Assembly: GCA_022577435.1 (NCBI GenBank)
Contig: JAKOON010000007.1
Location: forward strand, 8,067,926-8,131,925
Reading direction: 5' to 3'
DNA length: 64,000 bases
Origin: Embiotoca jacksoni
Taxonomy: Eukaryota > Chordata > Actinopteri > Embiotocidae
Positions within the stretch are counted from its first letter, which is position 1, and each line of letters starts with the position of its first letter. The position numbers and the translations under genes were made by a program. Of the stretch, positions 1 to 11,835 are shown piece by piece. The notes beneath the pieces are model-generated. The model saw nothing but the letters and a program-made list of their open reading frames with translations, had not been told where the DNA came from and did not search any database.

Positions 1-3000
1 CCCCATTTAATTCTCAAGCTGATTAAATATCCCAGCCCATCGCTCCATAAAGGCACCTGACTGCAGCTTTTTATATGCAGAATTATATTTTGTCCAGCTG
101 CCGAGGCCTGAAGCGGTGGTTTCATGTCACAGCAGAGTTGAACAGAATATCCAAGCATCTGCTCCTGACAGCCCAGGAAGCATTGCTAGATTAGAAAACC
201 TGGAGAGGTCCCTGATTATCTTGGGGCCCTGTCTACGGTTGAATCCTGGTTGGCAGCGACACACACGGCGGTGTCGCCATTCTGAAATTGAATTGGGAAG
301 GATTTAATGGGTTTAAAGGCTTTTGGCTCTCAGTTTGATGGAATCAGATAGCAGTGAAAATGCCAGGAAGTTGTGACAGACAGAAGTTTCGACCGTAGAA
401 CAGAGAGTGAGAGACAGATGGATTGAGACACAGAGCTGGACACAGCTGAGGCAAGCCTTTGAGAAGAAAGTATTATTCCTAATTAAGTAAAGGACATTTT
501 AGGTCTGTTTTAGGTCTGTGTCTCCGTGGCTTCAGTTCAGATAAATACGACATATCGCACATAAACACATTGTTGCCCTCAGGATTATGATGTAAACAAT
601 AATTGCAATCATAAACCGTAAAAAAAGATAATAAAACATCTGCTGGAGTGTTAATATAGCATGCTGTTATAGAGAGCCTGAAACCATTCACAGTGTTTTA
701 ATTATTACTGAAAATGAGGCTGTAAGAAACATTCACTATAAATAGAATATTTAAAAAAAAAAATCATGATTGGAATTCAATTTTTACATACATGCAACTA
801 TTTTTACTTTTGTTTTCCAGGACGTATAATCAACATGAACAATTGATTTATTTCAACCACTGAACAATCATTTTTGCTATTTTTCTTTCACTTTCAACTC
901 AGAGAAAAACGAGAATTAAACCACATAAAAACCTGCACGTCACAGGGGAAAGAAGCAAATTTAAGTGATTGCTAATTTGTGAAATGATGACGGCACTTAT
1001 GTAAAAGATACTTTAAGGAAAGTGTGACTGAAGCTTTGTTTTCACATTAAGGAAAAACAAGATTCTCAGCCTTCGGTATGCTGTATAATGCATCAGTTCT
1101 GATGGGACAGTGAGGCAGTGGCTCTGCAGCGAGAGAAAAGTCCATTTTCATGGGACTCTATAACATGGACTACAGAGTGTGCTTGCGTTTTAAACGGCAC
1201 ACTTTCCTTCAAAGAAAAAGAAAAACATTTGTAGTAGTTTGCCTTTAGTGTAAAAAAAAAAACCTTTTTATACCCACGTCAAGGTTCTGAGTGAACGGCA
1301 GCTCTACAGGCCATTTTGTCATATGTGTGTCCTGCCGGTCATCGAGTATATCAAGTGTAAAGTGTGGGGGGAGGAAATGTAATCGAGAGAGTGTGCTTTC
1401 CAGTGAAGCATAAAGCTTATAGGATATCAATACATTCAGTCGGGCTAGCGAAAAAATTGCTGCGCGGATGACTCAAACAGTCAATGCAACAGCAAGGTGT
1501 TTATCTCGGTGCATGACACCATCCAGAGTCCATCTCGCACTGCGCAAACCCGAGTCGTGACCAATCGTGACTGCAAGTCCTCCGGGAGAGACTGACCGCC
1601 TTTAACTGGCCAAAATCAGCTGGCCTGGGGCATGACTGGGACACATGGCTCGGAGGGAGAAATGGAAGGAAGAGGGAAGGGAAAAGTGGAAATGAGTCTT
1701 CTATTTGTGCCACCTTCATAAAAATAGATAAGCAGAGAAACATACTGCAGAATACACAAGCAAGTAACAGAGTTGTACATCCAGCAAGCAGACATGACAA
1801 ACTTTTGAAGACATTTCTCTGTCGCATTTCATGGAAGAATGCCCTTACATTTTTCAAAGCTCAATGAGCTTAAAAGAACAAAGAAGAAAAGAAAGACACA
1901 GTTCTATATTTAGTGTTCAGCCTTTTGTATGCTTCTCATCCCTTTACAGTAAATAAAGGGTGACTTAAATGAGCATTCTTCCCAAGCGCCAGCCCGTTAC
2001 AGAAACAAAAGGAGTGGAAAGATATTGTGATCCTTGTGTAAAATATGATGGAAAATGAGAGTGCTGCACAGAAATGTTGTTTGCCACCAAACCATCAGCA
2101 ACCCAACGGCTCACAGAAGAAGATCCTGCTGTGTTGTTGGACAGACATCAAAGGCAAAGGCCTCAAATATTTTCTCTGTCACACTGGGTGACCCAGCAGC
2201 ACTTCGCTTCCTCCATATGTACACAGACAAGTTCATATCCATAAAAACCCCACGCACACTCACACTCACACATTTCTCTTGTGTGCTTATGCAATAATCG
2301 GGCACACTCGTTCCCTACCTGAACAATCTGTCGTTGTCCTGCTTTCTAAGAAGTGGCATTTTTGTTGCTTCCACAGTCAATTAACTCAGCACCTAGATAC
2401 AGAATCACAGTTGGGAATGGGAATCTGTCACAGTTGTCTTGACCTTTGATATCTGAGTATTTGAAACCTGGTCACGTCTCCCACCGACACGACCCCCTCC
2501 CCATACCGTCCGTGTATGACATCTGTGGAAATGAACACCGGTGTGTTTATTACTAAAGTTAGCATAACGTGGGAGTCAGGCCACACAGGGAGGAAGAGAT
2601 TGAATGCTGTGTCTTTCAAAGGGTTTTTGGTTCTTGATATGATATATATATTTCAGTGGTATTTTTAAATCACAGCATACGGGAGTCACAAAAACATCCA
2701 TAGTGTTAGTGGATTATAAAACAGACTGGACAGGGTTGTTTCAAAACTGATTAAGTATCTGAGATTTCTGGAAACTGTATAATGCATTCAGCTCATCAAA
2801 ATTCAAACTCCATGTAGAATGAGTGTGTATGTTTTTTTTTCTGACAGCTATCAGGATGCATATCGTTTTTTGATATGATGCCTGGCATGAAGAATTAGAA
2901 CTTAACAGGTAACACTTGATCACTCTGATCACAACCTTTGATAAATGAGCTTTTAGCCGCGATACAAACTAGATTACCCCTGAGAACATGTTGAGACAGG

Positions 3001-3323
3001 TCTTTTCTATCATAATATTTTTTTCTCTAAATTACAGCCTTACTCGGGACTCCTGCAGGATAGAAAAGAGACGGATGTTCAGTTAGTATTTCATAACAGG
3101 AGTCTTTCTAGTAACTAGCTATTTACTCATGAATTGTTTTATGACTTGTGTTTCCTAAAAATCAAAGCATCATGGCAGTATAGAATATAGGGCCATAAAG
3201 AAGCTAGATTGTGTTATCATTTATTCTTTATCCTTTTTTAGGCTGTTGGATTTAGCATATTAGATATTTTTAATCCAGATGAACTGCCTGATTTAAACTC
3301 TGACACCCAAAATGCATATATGC

Positions 3324-3372
3324 AACACACACACACACAGACACAGACACAGACAGACAGACACACACAGAC

Positions 3373-3463
<91 letters not shown>
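3324..3463. repeat. Compound (CA)n/(CAGA)n microsatellite
   Basis: The tract is CA dinucleotides interrupted by CAGA tetranucleotides, then about 50 bases of pure CA. It produces the artefactual Thr-His and Cys-Val open frames on both strands, which are not genes. Long alternating purine-pyrimidine DNA of this kind can adopt Z-DNA. Confidence 0.95.
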
Positions 3464-3465
<2 letters not shown>

Positions 3466-3831
3466 ACAGAAGCACATTGCAATTGATGTTGTTCTCTCAA
3501 TGTCATTTAAAATGTGGAGAAATCATAAAAAACATTGTTTCTGTTAAAAGCAGCTGCAGGCAGGCTGCTTTACCATGAGCTGACAAATCATTGGAGACAA
3601 CAAGAGAGAAAAAAATGTGAAACAATTTCACTGTGAAGATTCCCTTTGAAAATGCAGTGGGATTGTGCAAGTGGATGGATTTTAGACCACCTGCTGTTGC
3701 CTGTGCGCTTTGTCTAATGGTGTTTGTCCAAAAAAGATAAGGACCTCTCCATGGAACAACCGATGGGATTTAATTAACAGTGAGTGACAGGACCCAGTGG
3801 CAGTGATGTTGTCTTCTCCAGCATTTTCAAA

Positions 3832-3834
<3 letters not shown>

Positions 3835-3864
<30 letters not shown>
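3835..3864. repeat. Poly(A) tract of 30 A
   Basis: An uninterrupted run of A. It may be the tail of an old + strand retroposon, but the upstream 200 bases do not resemble a SINE or LINE end that I can name. Confidence 0.9.
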
Positions 3865-3867
<3 letters not shown>

Positions 3868-4974
3868 TGTCACGCAAGATACAACTCTGCTGCATGGTGC
3901 AGAAGGATTTGTGAGCTTGTGGGAATTACTCTAGGCAGTTAAGTGTTTTTTTTTCTTTGTAAGAATGGAAATGCAAAGCAGCCTATAGTATCAAGCATTT
4001 TTATGTCAGAGAGTGTGGCCAAGTAGACGTAGCTGCTAACCCTGGATTAGTGCTGCCATTGTGGGGAGCTTAGTCAGTGACACCAAATACTTTATGCTTT
4101 AATTACTCTTCAATGTTAATGTGTCACCATCTAAGTGAAGTAAAAAGTAAGAGTTAACTTGGTTTTGACTGTTCTTGCATAGCTGCTGTGTTTCCCTTCA
4201 ACCTGCCTCTGAGGACACACATCCTCTCTGACAGGCCAAACAAATGCTGAGTGCCACAACAAGCTTCAGGAACAAACAAACATGCATTCATCAGCAGTGT
4301 CAATCCGTCACTAAGCCGTCACAAAATGGCACCTTTCGGATGCACGAATGGCCTTTTCACCCCAGTCCAGATTGTTTTTAAATCACTTTGTAACTCACAT
4401 CTCCCTCATCGCGCTTGTAGAAAACAAATGAAACTGGAAAGTTGTAAATAAACACATCCATTGTCCTAATGCTCCAGTGAGGTCTGTGCTGTAATTAACC
4501 AAGAGGAGGTGTTCTTTAAAAGCTGGGCAAGACTGATCAATTCTGATCCACTGGACGGTGAGCATCAGAAGCCTCCTGTTAAACACAGGCCACTAAGGCT
4601 GGTCAATCAAGGAGAGTGCTTCTGCCATTTCCAGTTTAAATGCAGTCCAGCATAAGGGTGGGGGTAGATGACATTTGTCAACTCATAATGTATATTTTCC
4701 TCTGTGGCTGTTATTTGTGAGCATTGTTTCTTATTGAAACATTAGCAAAACTATTAGAATATTTTGGTTATAACCTGGTTACAATATCTTGCTACCTAAA
4801 ACTAGTCATACCTCATAACCATGTCTTTGTTCCTTGCTTAAACATCACCATTTGACTGCTAACCTTCAATCTGCCAACATCTGCAAAGATAGTGTGTCTT
4901 ATTCATGCAATAATCATAAAATCCATATCAGACAAAGATGACATAATACAGGTACAAAAATAATTGAAGTCCCT

Positions 4975-5060
4975 TTATTCTTATTCTTGTTCTTATTCTT
5001 ATTCTTATTCTTATTCTTATTCTTATTCTTATTCTTATTCTTATTCTTATTCTTATTCTT
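4975..5060. repeat. Hexanucleotide (TTATTC)n microsatellite
   Basis: About 14 near-perfect tandem copies of TTATTC. On the minus strand it reads as an Arg-Ile dipeptide repeat, which is why an open frame appears here. It is a simple repeat, not a gene. Confidence 0.95.
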
Positions 5061-7455
5061 TTTCTGTGTAAATTAAGATATTTGTTCATGCATGGGTAAG
5101 CAGAACATAATAAAAGAGATGAGATGTCAGGTGTATAATAATTTACCTGTGGTTTGGAACTAAACTCTCTGAACTGTGTGAGATTAAACAAATTGAAAAA
5201 GTGCCAGATCTTTTATTGCATGCTTTTATCTGCAGCCGTTTCATTTACTTTGTCCCCATTAAAGATAATCAATATTTTATTGATTGCTATTACCATTTTG
5301 TTCCATTTCGTCAGATGGTCTTGCACACAATCACACTGGCAGCAGCTTGGTGATTATGTGCATATGTCGATATGAATGTGGTTCAACCATTTTCACATTA
5401 CTGAATGCCTCAGTTTTATTTTCAGAAACGTCCAGAGCCCTATGATCAATGTTTGCCTCTCTGTGTTTTCTTGCATATTGATAAATCGTTCATTGTTGGA
5501 ATGACATGCAGTTTTAAGTAACAGGGAGGCTGTTAAGGTGCAAGCAGTGTTTGGAGTGCGTTCAGCATCTTTGGTAACTTCCCACGCGTGGTGAAATCTG
5601 TGAAATCATTCTGAGCTCGTTTCCATTTTTGAAACAAAATGTTTTGCCAGAGTCGAAACTGTAAATATTAGAAAAGCTAACATAAGCCTTTTTAATGTCA
5701 AGCACATTACCAATTACCACGACGCAGGTTGCAACCCAAATTCTTACTTAGCAGTAATATTTCCCAGAAGATAGCAAACCATAATGAAAAATAAATGTCA
5801 TAACTGAGAAATTGTTAGAAGTGATATCTAAATGATGCTGTTGAAAGTACATCGCCTGTTAAGCACAAATCCATTTGAACTTCAAATAAGCTGGAGACAA
5901 ACATAGTCAGGAGATCAAGTATATGAATCAAAGGAGCAGTACTTCAAACACTGACTGCAGGGAGAAATTAATCATAAATGAGAGCACTTCCAGTACATAC
6001 ATGTTTTGTTTTTTTGTTGTACCAATGTTGTTGACTTTATAGAATTCCCTGTTCATTTTGCTTCTCACTTATCATATTTCAATGTACTTTACTAATGCAG
6101 AGGTTCTTATATAAGATATATTTGATATCTATATTACAGGTTTAGTTCCCTCTCAGTTCCATCAGCAATTATCTTTGTGTCTTCAATAACCCTTTCCCGT
6201 ATTTGGTCCGAACGCTATTCTTACCCTGAGCTGAAAGTTTCCCCAGGCATCTGTTACTGAGATGAGTATGGAAGCTTCCTTTAGATGTAGAGCTAGTCAG
6301 AAAGCATTATCAAAAGGATGTGCAGTTAGTTGTCTGACTTAAATCACCCCTGGTCTAATTAGGCAGCAGCAGACAGAGCGATTTAAGTTCTTCTCAGGAA
6401 ATTCCTCTATATTTTTAAAACTAGAAATTCAAGTGGCTGAACAGGTTTTTTTTGAAGGTTTCACCCCTTAGATCAAGGACACGTGATAAGAAAAGCCTGA
6501 TAGATCTGATAGATTGCAAGAGAAACAAGGCTAAGGGGAAACAGTGGTAGGTACTGACACTGAGTCAATACAGGTCTCTTTAGCCAGGAAGACAAACTGA
6601 GACAGAGTGGAAAATTTGTTAAAGGAAAAAGTGGAAACATGGAATTAAAGTTGAATAGTGAGAGGGATGGTAGAGAAGTGCACTGGAGTGCATGAGAGCG
6701 AGCTTTGACAGTCTGTGGGAAGAGAGTTCAGACCCCAGTTTCCTGACAACGGTAATTACTTCCCTGGCTTAACTCATGGCCTGAATCTCCTTCACAGCCA
6801 ACTAATGCTCAGCACTTGGGTTCGGTGCTGTATGTTCCTGTGATGAGAGCTTGCCTGTAAAGAGTTTGTGCTTTACTTTTTGACAATCCAAGACTAACCA
6901 GTGGGGCACATTTCTTAAAAATGACTGGACAGCAAATTTAATCCTCAGAGGGTAAAAGAAGTTTAGGATTATGTGCCATATCGCACCAGCCAATGAGAGA
7001 ATTTGAGCCTCTCTGGTCCTGGTGTCTTGGCCAATCGTAGCCAGAGGCAGAGGATCAAATGTACATTGGAAAAGCAGCCGTAAAGAAATGATGCACTGTG
7101 ATAGCTGTGGTGTTAAGGAGTGGCTCTTTACTGAACACAGAATAAGAAAATGTATCTGAAGGAAAATTATGTAAATATACCAGCAGTGATTTTGATACGT
7201 GTTTATCAAACAGACTGTACTGTAGCTGGAACATGTCAATTTCCAAAAAGGTAATAAATTCATATGAATCACATATATTTGGATAAAGTAATTATAGTTC
7301 TTGTTTGGATTTACGTCCCCAGCATATCAATATCAGCCAGTTTAAAGATGGGCATGCATAATGGACTATTAGACTTGTTGTAACACTTGATAGACAGATG
7401 CAAATTAATTGATGAGATCACATATTTCAAAATGCAGCGAAGACCAGAAAAACAT

Positions 7456-7505
7456 CTTTCCTTTCCTTTCCTTTCCTTTCCTTTCCTTTCCTTTCCTTTC
7501 CTTTC
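7456..7505. repeat. Pentanucleotide (CTTTC)n microsatellite
   Basis: Roughly ten perfect CTTTC units form a polypyrimidine/polypurine mirror tract capable of triplex (H-DNA) formation. It gives artefactual Phe-Leu-Ser and Lys-Gly-Arg frames. Confidence 0.95.
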
Positions 7506-7787
7506 CCTCCCTTTTCTCTTTTTGCAGTACAGATTCATGATCTATGATCCCTGCACCTACATGACTCTTAATTTGCATTGCACCAAACAACATAAAGTGA
7601 AATGGTAGGGTTTAATGAACATGATTATGGGCACAAATTATAACTAGCAACTACAATGGGATGTGTCGGGAAAAACAAGACACTTTCAAATTCAGAGTAA
7701 TTGTTAAATTTAGGCTGCAGAAACATATTTTACAAACAATATATAAGGCAACCTTCGGAGAACTTGAGCTGTCTTCTGTTTGCTTTC

Positions 7788-7802
7788 ACTGCCCTCTAGT
7801 GT
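7788..7802 (-). promoter_or_regulatory. Candidate CTCF-binding motif
   Basis: The minus-strand sequence ACACTAGAGGGCAGT agrees with the vertebrate CTCF core CCASYAGRKGGCRSY at 14 of 15 positions; only the first base differs. This is a sequence match only, and occupancy is unknown. It points away from a second match at 13590, so the two are divergently oriented. Confidence 0.4.
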
Positions 7803-10635
7803 CAGTTTAATGGTGACATTGGTGTTTGTTAGCTGTTTGTAGGTCCTACTCGGTGCCAAATGGATACTTAGAAAAAAGGTTTACCTATGATTATTTTTCC
7901 TGATAATGTTTATACATGAACAGACACCATTTTGTACAAATTTATAGATATATTGGCTGTATGGACATTGTCCTTTGTCTACTGTATAATCTGTATGTTT
8001 GTAATGGATATGAAAATCCTGTTTCACTGCTAAATAATTAATATGACAGAACTATTGTACTTATATATATAAAAAGAAAATCTTTGCACATCCCTACTTT
8101 ATTCCAAATTGGAGCAGTCTGTCCTACGTAACCTACATACTCCCATTTTCCCTCACAAGGGTCAGTCATGTTATTTGACTGGCTTACCAAAGAATGGCCG
8201 TATAAGAGAGAAAACTTTGGCTGGAGGATAATTACTGTATAGCTGACATGATAAAGTAAATCAAATGAGTTTGTTTGTAATGCCTGTGATAAGATAAGTA
8301 ATGCAAACAAACCAAGGTTAAAGTTATTCATAGTTTAAGGATACTGTGTTCTGTACACCAGGACACATATGGACTTTGTCCTCAGCTATTAAATGGGTCA
8401 ATTTTCTGATTTGCAACAGAGCAAACTAAGAACACTGTATATGTTGATGTTAGTAAATTTTTCATGTGTGCAGAACGTTCTTCTTTAAAAGCACATGTTT
8501 TCGAATAGAATCCTGTGTGTATATCTCTATTGTACACGGTCAACTAATGCATCTTAAATCAGGAAAAATTTGAATTTTCTTGAATGTCTGTTCTGAAAAA
8601 AATAATAATGCATATAATTTGTCTAAAACCTCCCCATTTCTACAACATATTCTGCGGTAGTGCCTTTCTTTGGCTGAGGGAAGAGAATGACCCAGTCAGG
8701 GATACACTGCTGTGTTTTGAGTTGAACTGTGTGGCAGCATTTAAGACAGATGACCCAGTTAACACTGGCCTCATGACATTCCCACCTGTTATTACTCTCA
8801 TAACTTCTCCATCAACCTTTCTTTCAGTGACAGATAAATGTGATTAGTTCACACAGCCATGTTGAGGATGAGCCTCGCAACAATGTGAAAATCTCAACCC
8901 CGACATCTCATATGACCGTAAATCAGCTACAGGATTTGTTACTCTCCTATTAAAACCACCTTTGGCCACTCATACACAGAAAGGGGTTGGATTCTCTCAA
9001 ATGTTTTCTACACTGAGTATTTAAAAATAGGCCTGAATTTGCCAGATGCTTTTCAAATCTCAGTATAGTGTGTTGCTCAATTGTATAATGAAGATCATCC
9101 TCATCATGTAAGTGATGTGTTACTATCATATTTTCCATATTTGCACTGATTATGTCATATAAATCCTAAAATATATCAAGATATTACAAATATCAAATAG
9201 CAAGAGCAGGTTTTAAACTGTTTGCCAGTCGTCCAAAATGTCCCAGGAGCAACATTTTGACTTCTGCTCTAAACTATTTGTGCTCAGGCAACTTTAATGA
9301 TTATTCAGGATTTGTCATTAATTAGGGATCACCATCTGAATGTACCATGTAGTGCAGTTGTGATACTGAGCCTGTTCAGTCTGACCTTCATGTTGTATGA
9401 GGGACTTTGTACCATCTAAACTAGGACATGTCCTCTGTAGGAATGCTATTGCAGCTCAGAACGTACTTTGCTCTCGACTGGTTAGAAATGATGATGTAAT
9501 CTTTGTCTTGAAAGACAACCCGTTTTAATGCCAGGAAATTCTTGCATAAATCACTGAAGTCTTGATTAATGGCCATATTACACAATTTCTTAAAGTGTTC
9601 CTACAGGACATTTAGGGACACAAGCAGAAATAATTCATTAAAGCAAAGCCTGCAGAGAAATGCTTCATATTATGGTTAAATCATGGGCAAAAATGAGACA
9701 TGCTCTGACTTACCCTGATGCCAGACTTTGATAACTGGCAGCCTTTAAAAATTCCATCCAGTAAACAAGCCATAATTCCACTTCTCATAACTTATGGCAC
9801 GCTGGGAAAAGAACCAAATACAACTTTGTCCCGGTGCAGTGTGAGTTCTCTCATACTACTTTAAGGCCAATCCATACACAACTGTGTAAAGGTTAGCACT
9901 TTTTAAACTAATTACAGGCAAATCTCCATGGGGTTCCTGTAATACGTCAAACAGAGGAAACAACATCTTGAAGTTTGGCATGGCAGAGTCTAAAGACCAT
10001 TTGGTTTATGAAAAAAACCCAGCAAAATACCCTTGTTTTCCCTTTTTAATTGCAGCCTTGATATTTAATAGCATTTTAGCCTTTTTTTTTCAGTGTTCAG
10101 TTGCTCAAAGGATGTTACAATTTAAATGCCCATGATAAACATGTAGAGATTATTAAAGACCTTATTAAAATCATTACAACCTTTATTCCTGGTGTGTCTG
10201 CTAATTGCACTCGAGAACAAACTGTGGTCATGTGCCTTGCAGCCTGGATGCACTTATCAGTATTATTTGGACAGATTTTAGGAATGTGCCACTGATAGCA
10301 AAGAGCTTCCACTATCCTAGTTTCACTGACCTAGTTTAGACAGCTGTGGGAGTGTGTCTGTAAAAGGCAATTCTCCTTAAATTAATATTTCATACAAACT
10401 GTCCACATCATTTAGCTAAGCGCAGTCTTTATTTCTAGGGACAAAATTTTCTCCCAAAACATGCCAGCAGAGAACCGAGACCATATGTATTACACATTTG
10501 CAGCTGGCAGTGAGGTTCAATCTGAAAAGGTTTTCCTGAAATCGACCTCGATCTTTTTTACCTTTTAAAATTTAAACAACACTTTGTAGTGACACTTAGT
10601 AGTTAGAGTCAGTCTAGGTTATCTCATTTAAGCCC

Positions 10636-11040
10636 ACAAGTGGCACCAGGAAGTAGCTCGGGGTTCGGTACTTCAATGACAGCCCTTCTGACTATGTAAA
10701 AATGGACATAGCTTCTGGGTCCGAAAAAAGAAGTCAATGTGGAAGTGTCCTAAATTGCAATGCCACTGATGGCCACTAGGGGCCAGCTCCAAAAAAGACG
10801 CTGGTAGATTCCCATTCAACTTCATTGTCATGAAATACAAAATCAGTACACTTTTTTCTGCAAGTCGTTTTGGTGTCATTCACTAAAGTCACATCTGATG
10901 AGTGTTCTTGCTGTCCATTTGGAAGTAATTCCATAATTAATTAGATATCAAGCCTTAAAAAGCAGCCTGTTTGGGGGCGTGGCTGCTTTGATTGACATGC
11001 CTGAGGTGCAATCAGTTTTTCAGTTTGGATGGGCAGGCCA
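10636..11040. repeat. Degenerate teleost non-autonomous interspersed repeat
   Basis: Phrases such as the CCACTAGGGGCC block, the 'TTCCCATTCAACTTCATTGTC' style segment and 'GGGGGCGTGGCTGCTTTGATTGACA'-like text near 10975-11000 are familiar from a high-copy element of many teleost genomes. I cannot name the family with certainty and do not see clean terminal repeats. A CTCF-like core (one mismatch) lies inside it at 10773-10787. Confidence 0.45.
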
Positions 11041-11500
11041 GGTTGTCCAAGATGAGGATAGTCAAGTAGTCAAGTAGTCAAACTTCCCTGATTTCACATT
11101 AGGTTGCCACCCTCTTACTTTCCCAGGAAATTTCCTTGGTTTATTTATAATTTATACTACACAAATATAATAATTTATCATATTACAATTTAAATTTTTT
11201 TTTTTTTTTTAATAAATATACCTTAAACACAGACCAGCTATTTTTAGACAGAAAAACAGAAAGCCAACGCAGGTGATGTGATTCTACCAATGGGCTCATT
11301 GAACTTTTGATCTCACTTCCACTTCCTGTTTTTGTCAGGACGAATCTTCTGGTAACTTAGCATTAGAAACGCGAACATATACTAATTGTCCTTTTTTTTT
11401 TTTTTTTTTACACCTCATACACGTCCGAGTGCGGAGACTCAATTAAAAACCTCTAAACGGCTGTGACACCATCATGGCTCATTGAAGGTGATGTAAATAG
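11041..11500. other. Intergenic spacer with T-rich tracts
   Basis: The stretch includes a triplicated CAAGTAGT motif near 11063 and T tracts at about 11196 and 11392. I see no gene. It leads into the candidate upstream exon region. Confidence 0.5.
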
Positions 11501-11602
11501 GTCTGGGCTAAGTATGCTAGATTTGTATTACGCATTTGCCAAGATTCCCAAAGAGGGCGCAGGGCGGCTAGATGTCAAAAAAAAAAAAAAAAAAAAAAAA
11601 AA

Positions 11603-11835
11603 TACAGCATTTGTTAAACAGTTTGTTTGTTTGGATCAATATCTCTGGCTGAAACACGGCGTTTTTTAGATCATACAACCTGCGAAGCAGTGGAGACTCG
11701 GGAACGAGTAACCTGCGCTGTTTGGCTATTACCACTGAGAGGACGCGGACACCTGCAAAAAACCCCCAAAAAACCAGTGATACCTTCGCACTCAACCACG
11801 ACGGACACCTTGTTTTGTTATGAAGATGTCTAATG
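11603..11835 (+). other. tsc22d3: Candidate untranslated first exon upstream of tsc22d3
   Basis: The sequence becomes richer in CpG around 11640-12040 and ends at a consensus donor (TAATG|GTAAGTG, GT at 11836). A strong polypyrimidine-AG acceptor lies downstream at 14655-14656. If joined, an ATG at 11820 would open a 67-codon upstream frame stopping at 14842-14844, before the long-isoform ATG at 15502. The left boundary is arbitrary, set after an A tract at 11578-11602. The evidence is splice signals and local composition only. It could equally be a fortuitous donor, or the first exon of an unrelated lncRNA. Confidence 0.25.

Larger units (their letters stand above)
1..10635. other. Intergenic DNA upstream of tsc22d3, no gene recognised
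   Basis: I see no exon here that resembles a known protein. The longest open frames (minus strand near 6802-7272 and 1501-1857) have no recognisable domain, no convincing splice signals and low-complexity composition. The block is AT-rich and contains the microsatellites listed separately at 3.3, 3.8, 5.0 and 7.5 kb, plus a CTCF-like motif at 7788. The absence of any convincing reading frame over more than 10 kb fits an intergenic or distal regulatory region. An untranslated exon or a lncRNA could not be excluded by eye. Confidence 0.6.

Noticed and set aside
3238..3578. Several open frames on both strands over the CA/CAGA tract
   Set aside because: They are pure dipeptide repeats created by a microsatellite, with no non-repetitive coding sequence.
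6802..7272. 156-codon minus-strand open frame
   Set aside because: No recognisable domain, no convincing splice context and hydrophobic, AT-driven composition.
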